DNA of 64,000 nt from Verrucomicrobiota bacterium (GTDB lineage: Bacteria; Verrucomicrobiota; Lentisphaeria; JABSQK01; JAJFLO01), in the NCBI GenBank assembly GCA_021772615.1, contig JAJFLQ010000065.1, positions 1-64,000 on the forward strand, in the 5' to 3' direction. Made by a program: the position numbers and the translations under genes. Positions 18,441 to 27,249 of this stretch are shown piece after piece. Numbering within the stretch: position 1 is the first letter of the stretch; each line of letters opens with the position of its first letter. Below the pieces are notes generated by a model, which had not been told where the DNA came from, did no database searches, and worked only from the letters and a program-made list of their open reading frames with translations.

Positions 18441-21400
18441 ATGAGTCTATCGAAGCGAAACGGCAATGCGTTCCGTATCCCAGACACCGGCACAGCGATT
18501 CGGTCAATGGTCGATGTACTGCAGTATCGAGCCGACGTGCAGCCGGCGCAAACCGCCTACACCTTCCTTGCCGACGGTGATACGCCATCGGCGTCGTTGA
18601 CATTCGGCGAACTGGATCAGCAGGCGCGCCGAATCGCCGGGTTTCTACAACAGAGAAAACTGGAAGATAAAGCGGTCCTGCTGCTTTATCCTCCCGGATT
18701 GGATTTTATTACGGCATTCTTCGGCTGTTTCTACGCACGTGCCATACCCGTTCCGATGTATCCGCCGCGGCGCAACCGCAGAGATGAACGCTTCAGCGCT
18801 GTTGCCGTGGATGCCGGCAGTGCCTTTGCGCTGACGACGAAGACCATTGCCGACGATCTCGACCGCCGGCTGAACAATCACCCTGAGGTGAAAGCGTTGC
18901 AATGGGCGGCAACCGACGATTTCGCCGCGGTCGATGGATACGAGTGGCGACAGCCCGACATTTCGTCGGCGCAAACGGCGTTTCTGCAATACACATCGGG
19001 ATCGACCCGCGATCCGCACGGTGTTGTCGTCAGTCATGCGAATGTGCTGCACAATCAGGAGACCATCCGCAAGGGCTTCAGTTTTACCAACGGATTCATC
19101 AGCGCCGGCTGGCTGCCGATGTTTCACGACTTGGGCCTGGTGGGGCATGTCATCCAGCCGCCCTACCTGGGCGGCCACTGCATCATGATGCCGCCAACTG
19201 CGTTTCTACAGCGGCCGATGCGACTGATCCGCGCCATTTCCCGTTTCCGGGCGATGTCGACGAGCGGCCCGAATTTCATGTATCGGCTCTGTGCTGACGA
19301 CGCGGCCACAGCCGATCTCAGTTCGATCGATCTGAGTTGCTGGAAGATTGCGATCAATGGCGCGGAGTCGGTGCGCCGGGACACCATGGATCGGTTTGTT
19401 GCCACGTTTGGGTGCTGTGGTTTCGACGCGTCGTCGTTCTGTCCCTGCTACGGCCTGGCCGAGGCCACGCTTATGGTGACGTGCGGCAGGAGAGCCGCAG
19501 GCCCCGCAGGCATTACGATCGATCCTGTCGCGTTGGCGTCGCACACCATTGCGCTTTCAACGGAGCCGGATGCCACTTCGGTCGTGTCGTGCGGGAAACC
19601 CATACTGAATGAGCGGATCGCCATCGTCGCTTCCACTACCCGGCGGCGCTGTGATCAGGACAAGGTTGGTGAGATCTGGATTTCCGGTTCCGGGGTTGCG
19701 CAGGGGTACTGGAACAAGCCCGGGGAAACGCAAACTATCTTTCGTGCCACAATCGAGGGCGAACACGGCGAATTCTACCTGCGTACCGGCGATCTCGGCT
19801 TCACCGTGGGTGGAGAGCTTTATGTCGTGGGGCGATGCCGCGATCTCATCGTTGTTCGCGGCGTCAATCACCATCCGCAGGACATCGAACGCACGGCTAC
19901 CCACAGTCATGAGGCGTTGGAAGTCGAGGCGGGTGCGGCCTTTACTGTGGGGCAGGGTGGTGACGACCGTGTGATCCTCGCCTGCGAGGTCAGGCGTCGT
20001 GCGCTGCGTGCGGCAAACAAAGGTGCGATTACGAGTGATATTGCGGATGCAGTACGTCGGTCAGTCGGTCCGAGACATGGCCTCAGTATCGATACCGTCC
20101 TGCTCATGAGGCCAGGAACAATTCCGAGAACGTCAAGCGGCAAGATACGACGTCAGTCATGTAAGGCACGTTTTCTCGCAAATCAGCTCGACCCCATTGC
20201 GGTCTGCGCTGTCGGCAGCACGGTGGGCATTCAAGTCGTCTCGATCGCAGCGAGCAGTGGGGCGGCGACCCCCTATGCCGATACCGCCGATGCGCCCGAG
20301 ACCCGTGCGAATGTCGCCGATGCGGTCATTGCGTGGCTCCGCTGGTATGCGCGGCATCGTATCGACTCACCGTCTATAGACCGCCAGGCACGCATACCTA
20401 CCTCGGTCATTCGCGACCTCGGCGCAAGCGGCATACTTGGTCTGCAGGCACCGATCGACCACGGCGGTCAAAATCTGAACAATCGCGACGTCGTTCGCGT
20501 GATCGAGCAACTCGGCGCGATTGACGGGTCGGTGTCTGCCTTGGTCGTCGTCCATAACTTTCTTGGTATACGGCCGATCATGCGGTATGCCTCGGAAACG
20601 GTGCGCAACACGCTGTTGCCGCGGCTTGCAACCGGAGAACAACTCGCAGCGTTCGCATTGACCGAAGCCGGCGCCGGTTCCGATCTACGTGCCATTCAAA
20701 CGTCCGCTGCACGTCAGGATGACGGCTCGTGGGTGTTGCACGGCGACAAGGCATGGATCGGACTCGCCGCGCAGGCCGCGGTGGTCAATGTATTCGCAGC
20801 AACACCGGCGGCGAACGACAGCGGCGGCGGTTTGACCGGATTTATCGTATCCTGTGACAGCCCCGGGTTAACCTTCGGTCCTGCATCGCCGACGATGGGG
20901 CTGCGCGGCATTAGCAACAATGCCGTTTGCCTGGATCATGTGCGCGTGGCCGGTGAGTGCCTGCTGCATACGCCCGGCAACGCGATGGATGTCGTTCGGG
21001 ACGCGCTAAATCACGGGCGATTGGGTGTTGCCGCGACGAGCGCCGGCGCGATGAAGCGGTGCCTGCAGGCGATGAAACAGCATGCCGGCAGTCGCTTTGT
21101 GGCCACCGGACGTCTTCTGGACAATCCGTGGACGCGTCATCGGCTTGACCATTTGACGATGGCTGCGACCGCCGTGTCGATAGTGGCGAACCGTATAGGC
21201 CGGGCTCTTGATGCCGGCGCCGCCGTACCCGATGAGGTGTTCATGGCCGCGAAGATAGCCGGCTCCGAGTACCTCTGGGAAACAGCCGATGCCCAGGTGC
21301 AATTGCTGGGCGGTCGGGGTTATGTGGAGACCGATGCTGCGCCGCAATTCCTGCGCGACGCCCGGGTCTCACGGATATTCGAGGGGCCGACGGAGTCTCT

Positions 21401-23492
21401 CACGATGTTTGTGGGCTCCAGTCTGGTCCATCGCGCGGAAACGATGTGCGAATTTCTTCGTACCAAATTTTATAGTTCCGTCGTGGCGGACGCGCTGCAG
21501 CATGCGGCTTCTGAGATTGACGTCGCATGTCGTGAATCGCCGGGCGACCTGAACCATGTGAATCGGCAATGGTCCTGCATGCTTGTCGGCAACCTTGCCG
21601 TTCACGGGATCGTCTGGGCTGCGGTGGACGGCGCGGCGGGGCTGCTTCAATCCGAATCGCATGCGGCCGTATCAGTATGGGCCGCCAACCAGTTCACGCG
21701 CGCTCGGGAACGGGCGATCTCTCGTGCGGGACGACGCTTGTCGACGTTTGCCGTCGGCACGGTCGCATCGCGTATCGATGCATTCAGCCAGGCTATCGGC
21801 GATCTGTCTTCCGATATCGACGATGCGGTTCCTGGCGGCGACGATGGCATCGGTGCCGTCGTCATGCCGGAATCGGCCGCCTGCGCATCAACATCTACGG
21901 ACCGAACCGGCGCGGCAGTAGCTTGGTTAACGACCTATCTGGCCGCCAAACTGAACATCCCGGCGGTGTCTATCGACAGCGGCCGGTCGCTCCTGGACTA
22001 CGGACTCGACTCCGTGCTGGCCGTACAGGTCGTGGGTGAGATCAACGAACACTACGACGACAAAATCGAAAATGCCGATGTGCTATGGCGGTTTCCATCG
22101 ATCATCGCGCTTGCAGCCTACCTCGTCGGTGACGCGCAGACCCACGTTGTTATGGAAACGATTCCGAACAGCGCGGATGTCGCCGTATCGGACGATGCTC
22201 CTCATCGTGACGCAGTACATTATACACATAATAACGGTGAAATCCCTATCGAATACTATCGCTTTGAGGCCTTGCCGCCTGTATCCGCCATGCGGCGGCG
22301 TAAGCTCGATTTTGACGCGTTGCGTGTTGAGGAACCGTATTTCCGTGAGGTGGCGGCTGGGAATCGCAATACAGTGGAGATCGCGAACCGGACGTATGTG
22401 AACTTTAATAGTTACAACTATCTGGGTCTGTCCGGGGACGCCGGGATTTCACGCGCTGCGCAGGACGCGATCGCGCGCTACGGCACCTCCGTGTCGGCCA
22501 GCAGGATAGCGTCCGGGGAGAATGCGCTGCATCGCGAACTGGAGCGCGAGATCGCTGGTTTGATCGGCGCCGAAGCCAGTGTCGCATTCGTAAGCGGCCA
22601 CGCTACAAATGTTACTACGATCGGGCATCTCTTTGGCAAGGACGATTTGGTTGTACACGACAGTCTCATTCACGACAGCGTCGTCCAAGGGTGCCGCCTG
22701 TCGGGTGCGCGGCGACTGGCATTTCCCCACAACGATTGGCAGGCGCTCGACCGCCTGCTGGCGACCGAACGAAGTCAGCACAGACGTGCGCTGGTGGTCA
22801 TCGAAGGCGCCTACAGCATGGATGGCGACATACCGGATATTCCCCGATTCATTGAGATCCGAAGCCGGCACAAGCTGTTTCTCATGATCGACGAGGCGCA
22901 CTCGATCGGCATTCTTGGTGACCAAGGCGGCGGAATTCGAGAGTACTTCGATCTGGATCCGGCCGATGTCGATCTGTGGATGGGTACGCTCAGCAAGGCG
23001 TTTGCAAGCTGCGGCGGCTATATCGCCGGCGGCAGCGCCGTGATCGAGTATCTGAAATACACGGCGCCCGGGTTTCTTTACAGTGCAGGTATGTCGCCGG
23101 CAAACGCCGCGGCCGCCTTGGCTGCGTTGCGTGCGATGACGGCGCGGCCCGCGTGCATCGCCGTTCTGAAGGCCCGTGCACGTTTGTTCTGGGAATTGGC
23201 CACGGATAGAGGCTTCACAATTCCCAACGATGGACACGCCGCCGTGATGCCGGTTGTCATCGGCGATTCACAGACATGCCTCATGGTAGCCAAAAAGTTA
23301 TTCGACAATGGTATTTACGTTGTGCCGATCTTGCACCCGGCAGTCGCCGTCGACGCCGCGCGTTTACGTTTTTTTATCACGGCGATGCACACGGAAGACC
23401 AGATACGACAGACGGTGGACTGTCTTGCAACGGTCATGTCCCACCTTGAGAAACCGGCGGATATAGCCAACCGCATTGACGCGGTCACGTGA
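18441..23492 (+). CDS. four-domain fusion: fatty acyl-AMP ligase, acyl-CoA dehydrogenase, ACP, alpha-oxoamine synthase
   Basis: With ATG 18441 the protein has 1683 residues; the frame is open from TTG 18279 but family similarity begins after 18441. Domain 1 (about 25-585) is a fatty acyl-AMP ligase: LQYTSGSTRDPHG (182-194), GWLPMFHDLGLVGH, and Lys568 in SGKIRR. Domain 2 (about 620-1000) is an acyl-CoA dehydrogenase: FALTEAGAGSDL, LLGGRGYVE and catalytic Glu981 in IFEGPTES. Domain 3 (about 1155-1230) is an acyl carrier protein with DYGLDSVLAVQ and phosphopantetheine Ser1191. Domain 4 (about 1285-1670) is a PLP alpha-oxoamine synthase (SPT/AONS/KBL family) with FPHND, MIDEAHSIG and PLP Lys1519 in GTLSKAF. 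Predicted flow: activate a fatty acid, load it on the ACP, desaturate at C2-C3, then decarboxylative condensation with an amino acid to give a long-chain amino ketone. Coupled (GTGA) to a reductase. Confidence 0.9.
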   Translation: MSLSKRNGNAFRIPDTGTAIRSMVDVLQYRADVQPAQTAYTFLADGDTPSASLTFGELDQQARRIAGFLQQRKLEDKAVLLLYPPGLDFITAFFGCFYARAIPVPMYPPRRNRRDERFSAVAVDAGSAFALTTKTIADDLDRRLNNHPEVKALQWAATDDFAAVDGYEWRQPDISSAQTAFLQYTSGSTRDPHGVVVSHANVLHNQETIRKGFSFTNGFISAGWLPMFHDLGLVGHVIQPPYLGGHCIMMPPTAFLQRPMRLIRAISRFRAMSTSGPNFMYRLCADDAATADLSSIDLSCWKIAINGAESVRRDTMDRFVATFGCCGFDASSFCPCYGLAEATLMVTCGRRAAGPAGITIDPVALASHTIALSTEPDATSVVSCGKPILNERIAIVASTTRRRCDQDKVGEIWISGSGVAQGYWNKPGETQTIFRATIEGEHGEFYLRTGDLGFTVGGELYVVGRCRDLIVVRGVNHHPQDIERTATHSHEALEVEAGAAFTVGQGGDDRVILACEVRRRALRAANKGAITSDIADAVRRSVGPRHGLSIDTVLLMRPGTIPRTSSGKIRRQSCKARFLANQLDPIAVCAVGSTVGIQVVSIAASSGAATPYADTADAPETRANVADAVIAWLRWYARHRIDSPSIDRQARIPTSVIRDLGASGILGLQAPIDHGGQNLNNRDVVRVIEQLGAIDGSVSALVVVHNFLGIRPIMRYASETVRNTLLPRLATGEQLAAFALTEAGAGSDLRAIQTSAARQDDGSWVLHGDKAWIGLAAQAAVVNVFAATPAANDSGGGLTGFIVSCDSPGLTFGPASPTMGLRGISNNAVCLDHVRVAGECLLHTPGNAMDVVRDALNHGRLGVAATSAGAMKRCLQAMKQHAGSRFVATGRLLDNPWTRHRLDHLTMAATAVSIVANRIGRALDAGAAVPDEVFMAAKIAGSEYLWETADAQVQLLGGRGYVETDAAPQFLRDARVSRIFEGPTESLTMFVGSSLVHRAETMCEFLRTKFYSSVVADALQHAASEIDVACRESPGDLNHVNRQWSCMLVGNLAVHGIVWAAVDGAAGLLQSESHAAVSVWAANQFTRARERAISRAGRRLSTFAVGTVASRIDAFSQAIGDLSSDIDDAVPGGDDGIGAVVMPESAACASTSTDRTGAAVAWLTTYLAAKLNIPAVSIDSGRSLLDYGLDSVLAVQVVGEINEHYDDKIENADVLWRFPSIIALAAYLVGDAQTHVVMETIPNSADVAVSDDAPHRDAVHYTHNNGEIPIEYYRFEALPPVSAMRRRKLDFDALRVEEPYFREVAAGNRNTVEIANRTYVNFNSYNYLGLSGDAGISRAAQDAIARYGTSVSASRIASGENALHRELEREIAGLIGAEASVAFVSGHATNVTTIGHLFGKDDLVVHDSLIHDSVVQGCRLSGARRLAFPHNDWQALDRLLATERSQHRRALVVIEGAYSMDGDIPDIPRFIEIRSRHKLFLMIDEAHSIGILGDQGGGIREYFDLDPADVDLWMGTLSKAFASCGGYIAGGSAVIEYLKYTAPGFLYSAGMSPANAAAALAALRAMTARPACIAVLKARARLFWELATDRGFTIPNDGHAAVMPVVIGDSQTCLMVAKKLFDNGIYVVPILHPAVAVDAARLRFFITAMHTEDQIRQTVDCLATVMSHLEKPADIANRIDAVT

Positions 23493-24316
23493 GCGCGTCA
23501 CAATCATATCAGCATGCGATTGTAACCGGTGGTTCGAGCGGTATCGGCAAAGCGGTCGCAGGACAGCTGGTGCGATCGGGGAGCCACGTAACCCTCATTG
23601 CCCGAACGACGTCGGCACTCGAGACCGCACGGCAGGAACTGGCGCGATTGCGGTCTGGGAATACGCAGAAAATCACAGCCATCCCGGCGGATGTATCGGA
23701 TCATGACGCATGCGCGGCCGCTGTACGGCAAGCGGCGGAAGTGGCAGGTGCGCCGGATGTACTGATCACCTCTGCCGGAATGTGTCGTCCGGGGTATTTT
23801 CGTGATGTCCCCATGAATGTCTTCGAAGAAACCATGCGCGCGAACTATTTTGGTACGCTCTACGCGGTTCGTGCGGCATTGCCGTTCATGGACACGCAGG
23901 GGCGCGGCAAAATCGTTATGATATCGTCGGGCGCCGGTCTAACTGGCCTTTTCGGCTACACACCATACAGTCCCACGAAATTCGCCCTTCGCGGCCTGGC
24001 CGAAGCGTTGCGATGCGAGTTGCGCCCAGCGGGTATCGGAGTGTCGATCGTGTATCCGCCCGACACCGATACACCTCAGCTCCATGCGGAAAACAAGACC
24101 AAGCCGCCGGAGACCCGGCAGATGACGGAGAGCGCGGGGTGCTGGACCGCGGACGACGTTGCCGCCGTCATCATTCGCGGCATGGCGAAGAATCGATTCG
24201 CGATCACACCCGGGTGGGAAATGACGCTCCTCAACCGCTTCAGCAGTGTCATCGCCCCGATTCTCGGCTGGTATTTCGATCGTATCGTGAAAAAGCACAA
24301 GAGGCAAACTGGCTGA
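23489..24316 (+). CDS. short-chain reductase, 3-ketosphinganine reductase-like
   Basis: The 275-residue SDR has cofactor motif TGGSSGIG (13-20), catalytic Ser146/147, and Tyr160-x3-Lys164 in YTPYSPTKFALRGLAEAL. The later YPPDTDTPQL, followed by ENKTKPPET, is the signature that marks KDSR-type 3-ketodihydrosphingosine reductases among SDRs. A C-terminal hydrophobic stretch (about 240-262) may anchor it to the membrane. GTG 23489 overlaps the stop of the synthase by 4 bp, so the two proteins are made together. It would reduce the ketone of the synthase product to a 2-amino-3-ol. Confidence 0.88.
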   Translation: MSASQSYQHAIVTGGSSGIGKAVAGQLVRSGSHVTLIARTTSALETARQELARLRSGNTQKITAIPADVSDHDACAAAVRQAAEVAGAPDVLITSAGMCRPGYFRDVPMNVFEETMRANYFGTLYAVRAALPFMDTQGRGKIVMISSGAGLTGLFGYTPYSPTKFALRGLAEALRCELRPAGIGVSIVYPPDTDTPQLHAENKTKPPETRQMTESAGCWTADDVAAVIIRGMAKNRFAITPGWEMTLLNRFSSVIAPILGWYFDRIVKKHKRQTG

Positions 24317-24342
24317 AACCAGGATACATTTGGGGGATGAGC

Positions 24343-25148
24343 ATGAATTTCTTTAGACGAAAAAGCAAAGGCATCACGCTGCCAAGCGATCTGTGGCTTG
24401 ACCAATCCGACGCCCACGGAAGGATCGAGGAGAGGCGTTCCGGCGACAATCTTTCAGCAGCAGAGGCCGAACGCCTGCACACCTTCGTTGACGATGGTTA
24501 CCTGACGCTTCCTCTGGGTGCCGACCCACAAACCTTCATGGACCTGCAGGACTGTGTTGATCGCTTGTGGCGCGAACGGCCGGACAACGTTGCTTACGCC
24601 CACGCGAGCCCGCCGTTACGGATGTCGGAGTGCGATCCCGAAAAAGAACGCCGAACGCGCTGGAGGACATCGATCCGGATTGTGGTCCGTTGCTCTATGT
24701 CCCCGGATCCCACCGGATTCCCTACTATGAGCTGGCGCCAAAGCAATATGCATTCGATGCAACGACAATGGGTGAAAAGGAAATCGCCGCCGGCAGGAAA
24801 TGGGATGAGGAACAGTGTCACGCGCGCGGCCTGACCGTACGCCATTTTACACCGAAACGCGGCGAAGTATTGATCTGGCATCACTCATTGCTCCACGGCG
24901 GCGCCGCGATCAAGAACGAGGCCCTCAGCCGAAAGAGTTTCGTGGTGCATTTCAGTAGCAAGGCGCACTATCATCGTCGCGGGATAACGGTCTCCCGTGG
25001 TGATGGCCGAGGCGGTTTTACATCCGCAACGGCTTTGTTTACGGAAGAAATCCTCGAGCGCAACGGCTGCATCGGCTTCGGCAATCCGCTGGAGGCCGCA
25101 AGGGTGGAGCGGCAACCCGCTGACCTTAATCCAGGGATTGATGATTGA
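24343..25148 (+). pseudogene. PhyH-type (phytanoyl-CoA dioxygenase family) oxygenase, internally deleted and frameshifted
   Basis: A GGGGG motif precedes ATG 24343, and the frame reads normally through GYLTLPLGADPQTF and DNVAYAHASPPLR to about 24650. Homology then resumes in another frame as ALEDIDPDCGPLLYVPGSHR and continues to TGA 25148, including WHHSLLHGG (distal iron ligand His) and RKSFVVHF (2-oxoglutarate Arg). The segment that should lie between, about 70-80 residues with the HxD metal-binding pair, is missing. From memory, intact relatives are about 330-350 residues. Loss of HxD plus the frame change means no active Fe(II)/2-oxoglutarate oxygenase. It follows the reductase by 26 bp, so an ancestral pathway probably included a hydroxylation. 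Confidence 0.78.
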
Positions 25149-25365
25149 CCCAGTCTTACCAGCATTCTGTGTGCATGCGTGGTGCACAGCGCGACCATCG
25201 TGCTTCGCGCGACGTGTCAGCTGTGTGGTTTTGAGGTCACGGAAGATATTGGGTGATTTGTATGCATGCTATCAACATCCTAAAAAACAACAACCTGCGG
25301 TGCGCCCGACCGATTTTGTGGAGGGGAAGGGCCCCGTGATCCGGCTGAACCTTACCAGATCCGTA
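25149..25365. other. intergenic, with one copy of a direct repeat
   Basis: No gene was recognised in these 217 bp. Bases 25270-25294 read TATCAACATCCTAAAAAAC followed by an AC-rich tail. The same sequence recurs at 26109-26134, on the other side of the haemagglutinin remnant. Confidence 0.6.
25270..25294. repeat. left copy of direct repeat flanking haemagglutinin remnant
   Basis: TATCAACATCCTAAAAAAC plus an AC-rich tail matches 26109-26134 except for the length of the A run. The two copies bracket an 815-bp block that holds the truncated TPS-domain gene. Confidence 0.7.
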
Positions 25366-26082
25366 TCAAGGGTCGCTGTGCGCCATACCGTTCTGCGCTA
25401 GATCGCGGCGGTCTAACAGAGCATCGGGAACGTCAACTTCGGAAAAATCAAGCGTTATCAGTCCCCCGGCTGCGTCGTCTGTAAACGTCTTCATAGCATG
25501 CCCTGGATCGCATACAGCGGTAGGTACCTCAACCCCTTTGCGATCACCGCAGTTCTCTGTGATCACTGTCGCGACTTGGCGTGTTATCGGTTTGCGATTT
25601 CTGTCGGTTCCGTCATTCTCGAACGCGGACAAGCGTTGCCGTTGGTTTCGCTGCCGGTCGCTGGATCTACGAAATGCGGCGCTGACCTCGCGATTTACGT
25701 CGATTCGTACGTTTTGGCCAAAGACCACACCGTTGGCGTTTTCAAGGTAGAAGATTCCGTTAGCCCTCAATACTCCAAGAATCATGGAAGGATTGACGCC
25801 GGCGACGCGTTCCAATAAAGCCGCCGACGAACTCGGTTGGTTTACGAAAACCCCGCTCCCGGCGCCGATGCCGAAGGAATTGTGCACTATCCCGTGGTCC
25901 GACGCCGGATCAATCATCAAATTGCTCCCGTCAATATGGTGTGCGACATCGCCATGCACGACGGTCGGAGCGGTTGGCAGCTCGGATCCGCACACGAAAG
26001 CTGCATACAGGCATAGAAGCGGGAAAATCCGTATAGCGCGGAGGCAATCCATCGATAAATTTCCTGGTGATATTGTACTCAA
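25366..26082 (-). pseudogene. truncated TPS/filamentous-haemagglutinin N-terminal domain protein
   Basis: The 238-residue frame has a signal peptide (IRIFPLLCLYAAFVCGSE). Residues about 55-130 match the two-partner-secretion haemagglutination domain: HNSFGIGAGSGVFVNQP, then SMILGVLRANGIFYLENANG and VVFGQNVRIDV. Full TpsA proteins run to many hundreds or thousands of residues of beta-helix, whereas here homology stops near residue 130 and is followed by Arg/Asn/Gln-rich, low-plausibility sequence, as if by frameshift. No TpsB transporter gene is nearby. It is most likely a decayed remnant; a short secreted version cannot be excluded. Confidence 0.6.
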
Positions 26083-26108
26083 CGTGATAAGTCAAGCTGT
26101 CTGTAACG

Positions 26109-26134
26109 TATCAACATCCTAAAAAAAAAACAAC
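26109..26134. repeat. right copy of direct repeat flanking haemagglutinin remnant
   Basis: TATCAACATCCT followed by ten A and CAAC; partner of the copy at 25270-25294. The following gene frame opens immediately after it. Confidence 0.7.
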
Positions 26135-26248
26135 GTGCCATGCGAATCCACGACGCACGCCGATATATTCAGGCGTCGGAAGAAGTTTCTGCGAAAATAC
26201 CCTTGTCAGCTCAGGCATGCCCTCGTTGGCATGAAGAAATCCCACTCA

Positions 26249-26548
26249 ATGGCGAAACGCAAAAGAAAATTGACAGCAGCCGAAAAGCGCGAGAAGAAAC
26301 GACGCAGAGAAGAGTACATGACCATATTTCTCAACGGCAAGCAAAAACGCGTGAAACGGCCGGCGACGATTGATGGGATGGACGTTGACGAGTTCATTCG
26401 ACAAAACGCCGATCCTATCTGGTTACATCAAAACGGAATGTGGGAGTATATGGAACCAGAAGCGTTCACTTATTCCGATTTCCCGGAGACTTCTTCAGAG
26501 TTGGAAAATCGGTCGGCTCCCGACGAAATTGATGAACTCCCATTTTAG
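26249..26548 (+). CDS. small lysine/arginine-rich conserved hypothetical protein
   Basis: The 99-residue protein opens MAKRKRKLTAAEKREKKRRR, followed by EEYMTIFLNGKQKRVKRP and a more ordinary region DEFIRQNADPIWLHQNGMWE, then an acidic tail. I recall near-identical short proteins in Planctomycetes annotated as hypothetical, which is weak support for the lineage. The basic N-terminus suggests nucleic-acid or ribosome contact (inference). ATG 26231 and the open frame from 26135 are alternative starts; none has a clear ribosome-binding site. Confidence 0.65.
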   Translation: MAKRKRKLTAAEKREKKRRREEYMTIFLNGKQKRVKRPATIDGMDVDEFIRQNADPIWLHQNGMWEYMEPEAFTYSDFPETSSELENRSAPDEIDELPF

Positions 26549-26622
26549 AGCGTTCGGACAATCACACGAAATGCCAATAGCGGAATGGACTTAACTACCC
26601 AGAGCGATCGTTAGGGCGTGCC

Positions 26623-27249
26623 TTACGTATTACATTTTCGCCGCAGCAGGGTGAGCGTAACGATCAAAGCGGAGAATAATGCGTACGTCGAAGGCTCGGG
26701 TATAGCGTTTCCGTTGAAGGCCAGGTTGTCTACACCGATCCAGGCAAAACCTCCAGAATCGTTTCCATCGGTGGCTCGAAAATAAAAATCATCTCCTGGA
26801 TTCAGGCCAAGAATCATGAGGTCGATCGATTGCAGGGTCCAGGAATCTGACAACGGTGCGTCGACACGAGCCAATTCATCGAAGCTGGAATCGAGGATTT
26901 GGAAGTGATTGAGACCATTGCCGAATTGCCCGCTCCAGCCCACTGCGTGCCATTCCAATGTGTCGTGTGTCACGTGGAAAACGGGTGAGGTCATGATACC
27001 CGTGTTCGTTTCGTCCAACGCGCCGCCGCTATTTGGCGCGCCGGAACGAGCGAAGAAACCGCCTTCGAATGGAGAAATGGTCGGTGAACTTCCAGCAGCT
27101 CCGCCTACAGTCCACGCATTCCCGGTTACGTTCCATGCAGCCAGCGTTCCGCTCTCGAAATCGTCGAGAATAATCATGTCCCCATGGGATGGATGAGCGA
27201 GGCAACAGATTAACAGCAGGCAGCAAATTGGCAGAATAATTTTACACAT
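26623..27249 (-). CDS. PEP-CTERM-anchored secreted protein
   Basis: The 208-residue protein has a signal peptide (ILPICCLLLICCLAHPSHG), then a jelly-roll-like domain with DDFESGTLAAWNVTGNAWTV and DFYFRATDGNDSGGFAWIGV that resembles lectin/carbohydrate-binding folds. The C-terminus is a PEP-CTERM signal: IPEPSTYALF, a hydrophobic helix and a basic end LRRKCNT. PEP-CTERM proteins are cleaved by exosortase and usually accompany exopolysaccharide production. No exosortase gene lies in this window. The specific ligand is unknown. Confidence 0.85.
   Translation of the reverse strand: MCKIILPICCLLLICCLAHPSHGDMIILDDFESGTLAAWNVTGNAWTVGGAAGSSPTISPFEGGFFARSGAPNSGGALDETNTGIMTSPVFHVTHDTLEWHAVGWSGQFGNGLNHFQILDSSFDELARVDAPLSDSWTLQSIDLMILGLNPGDDFYFRATDGNDSGGFAWIGVDNLAFNGNAIPEPSTYALFSALIVTLTLLRRKCNT

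Noticed and set aside
22449..23237. 262-residue minus-strand frame within the synthase domain
   Set aside because: Antisense to the PLP domain whose motifs are intact; no recognisable protein.
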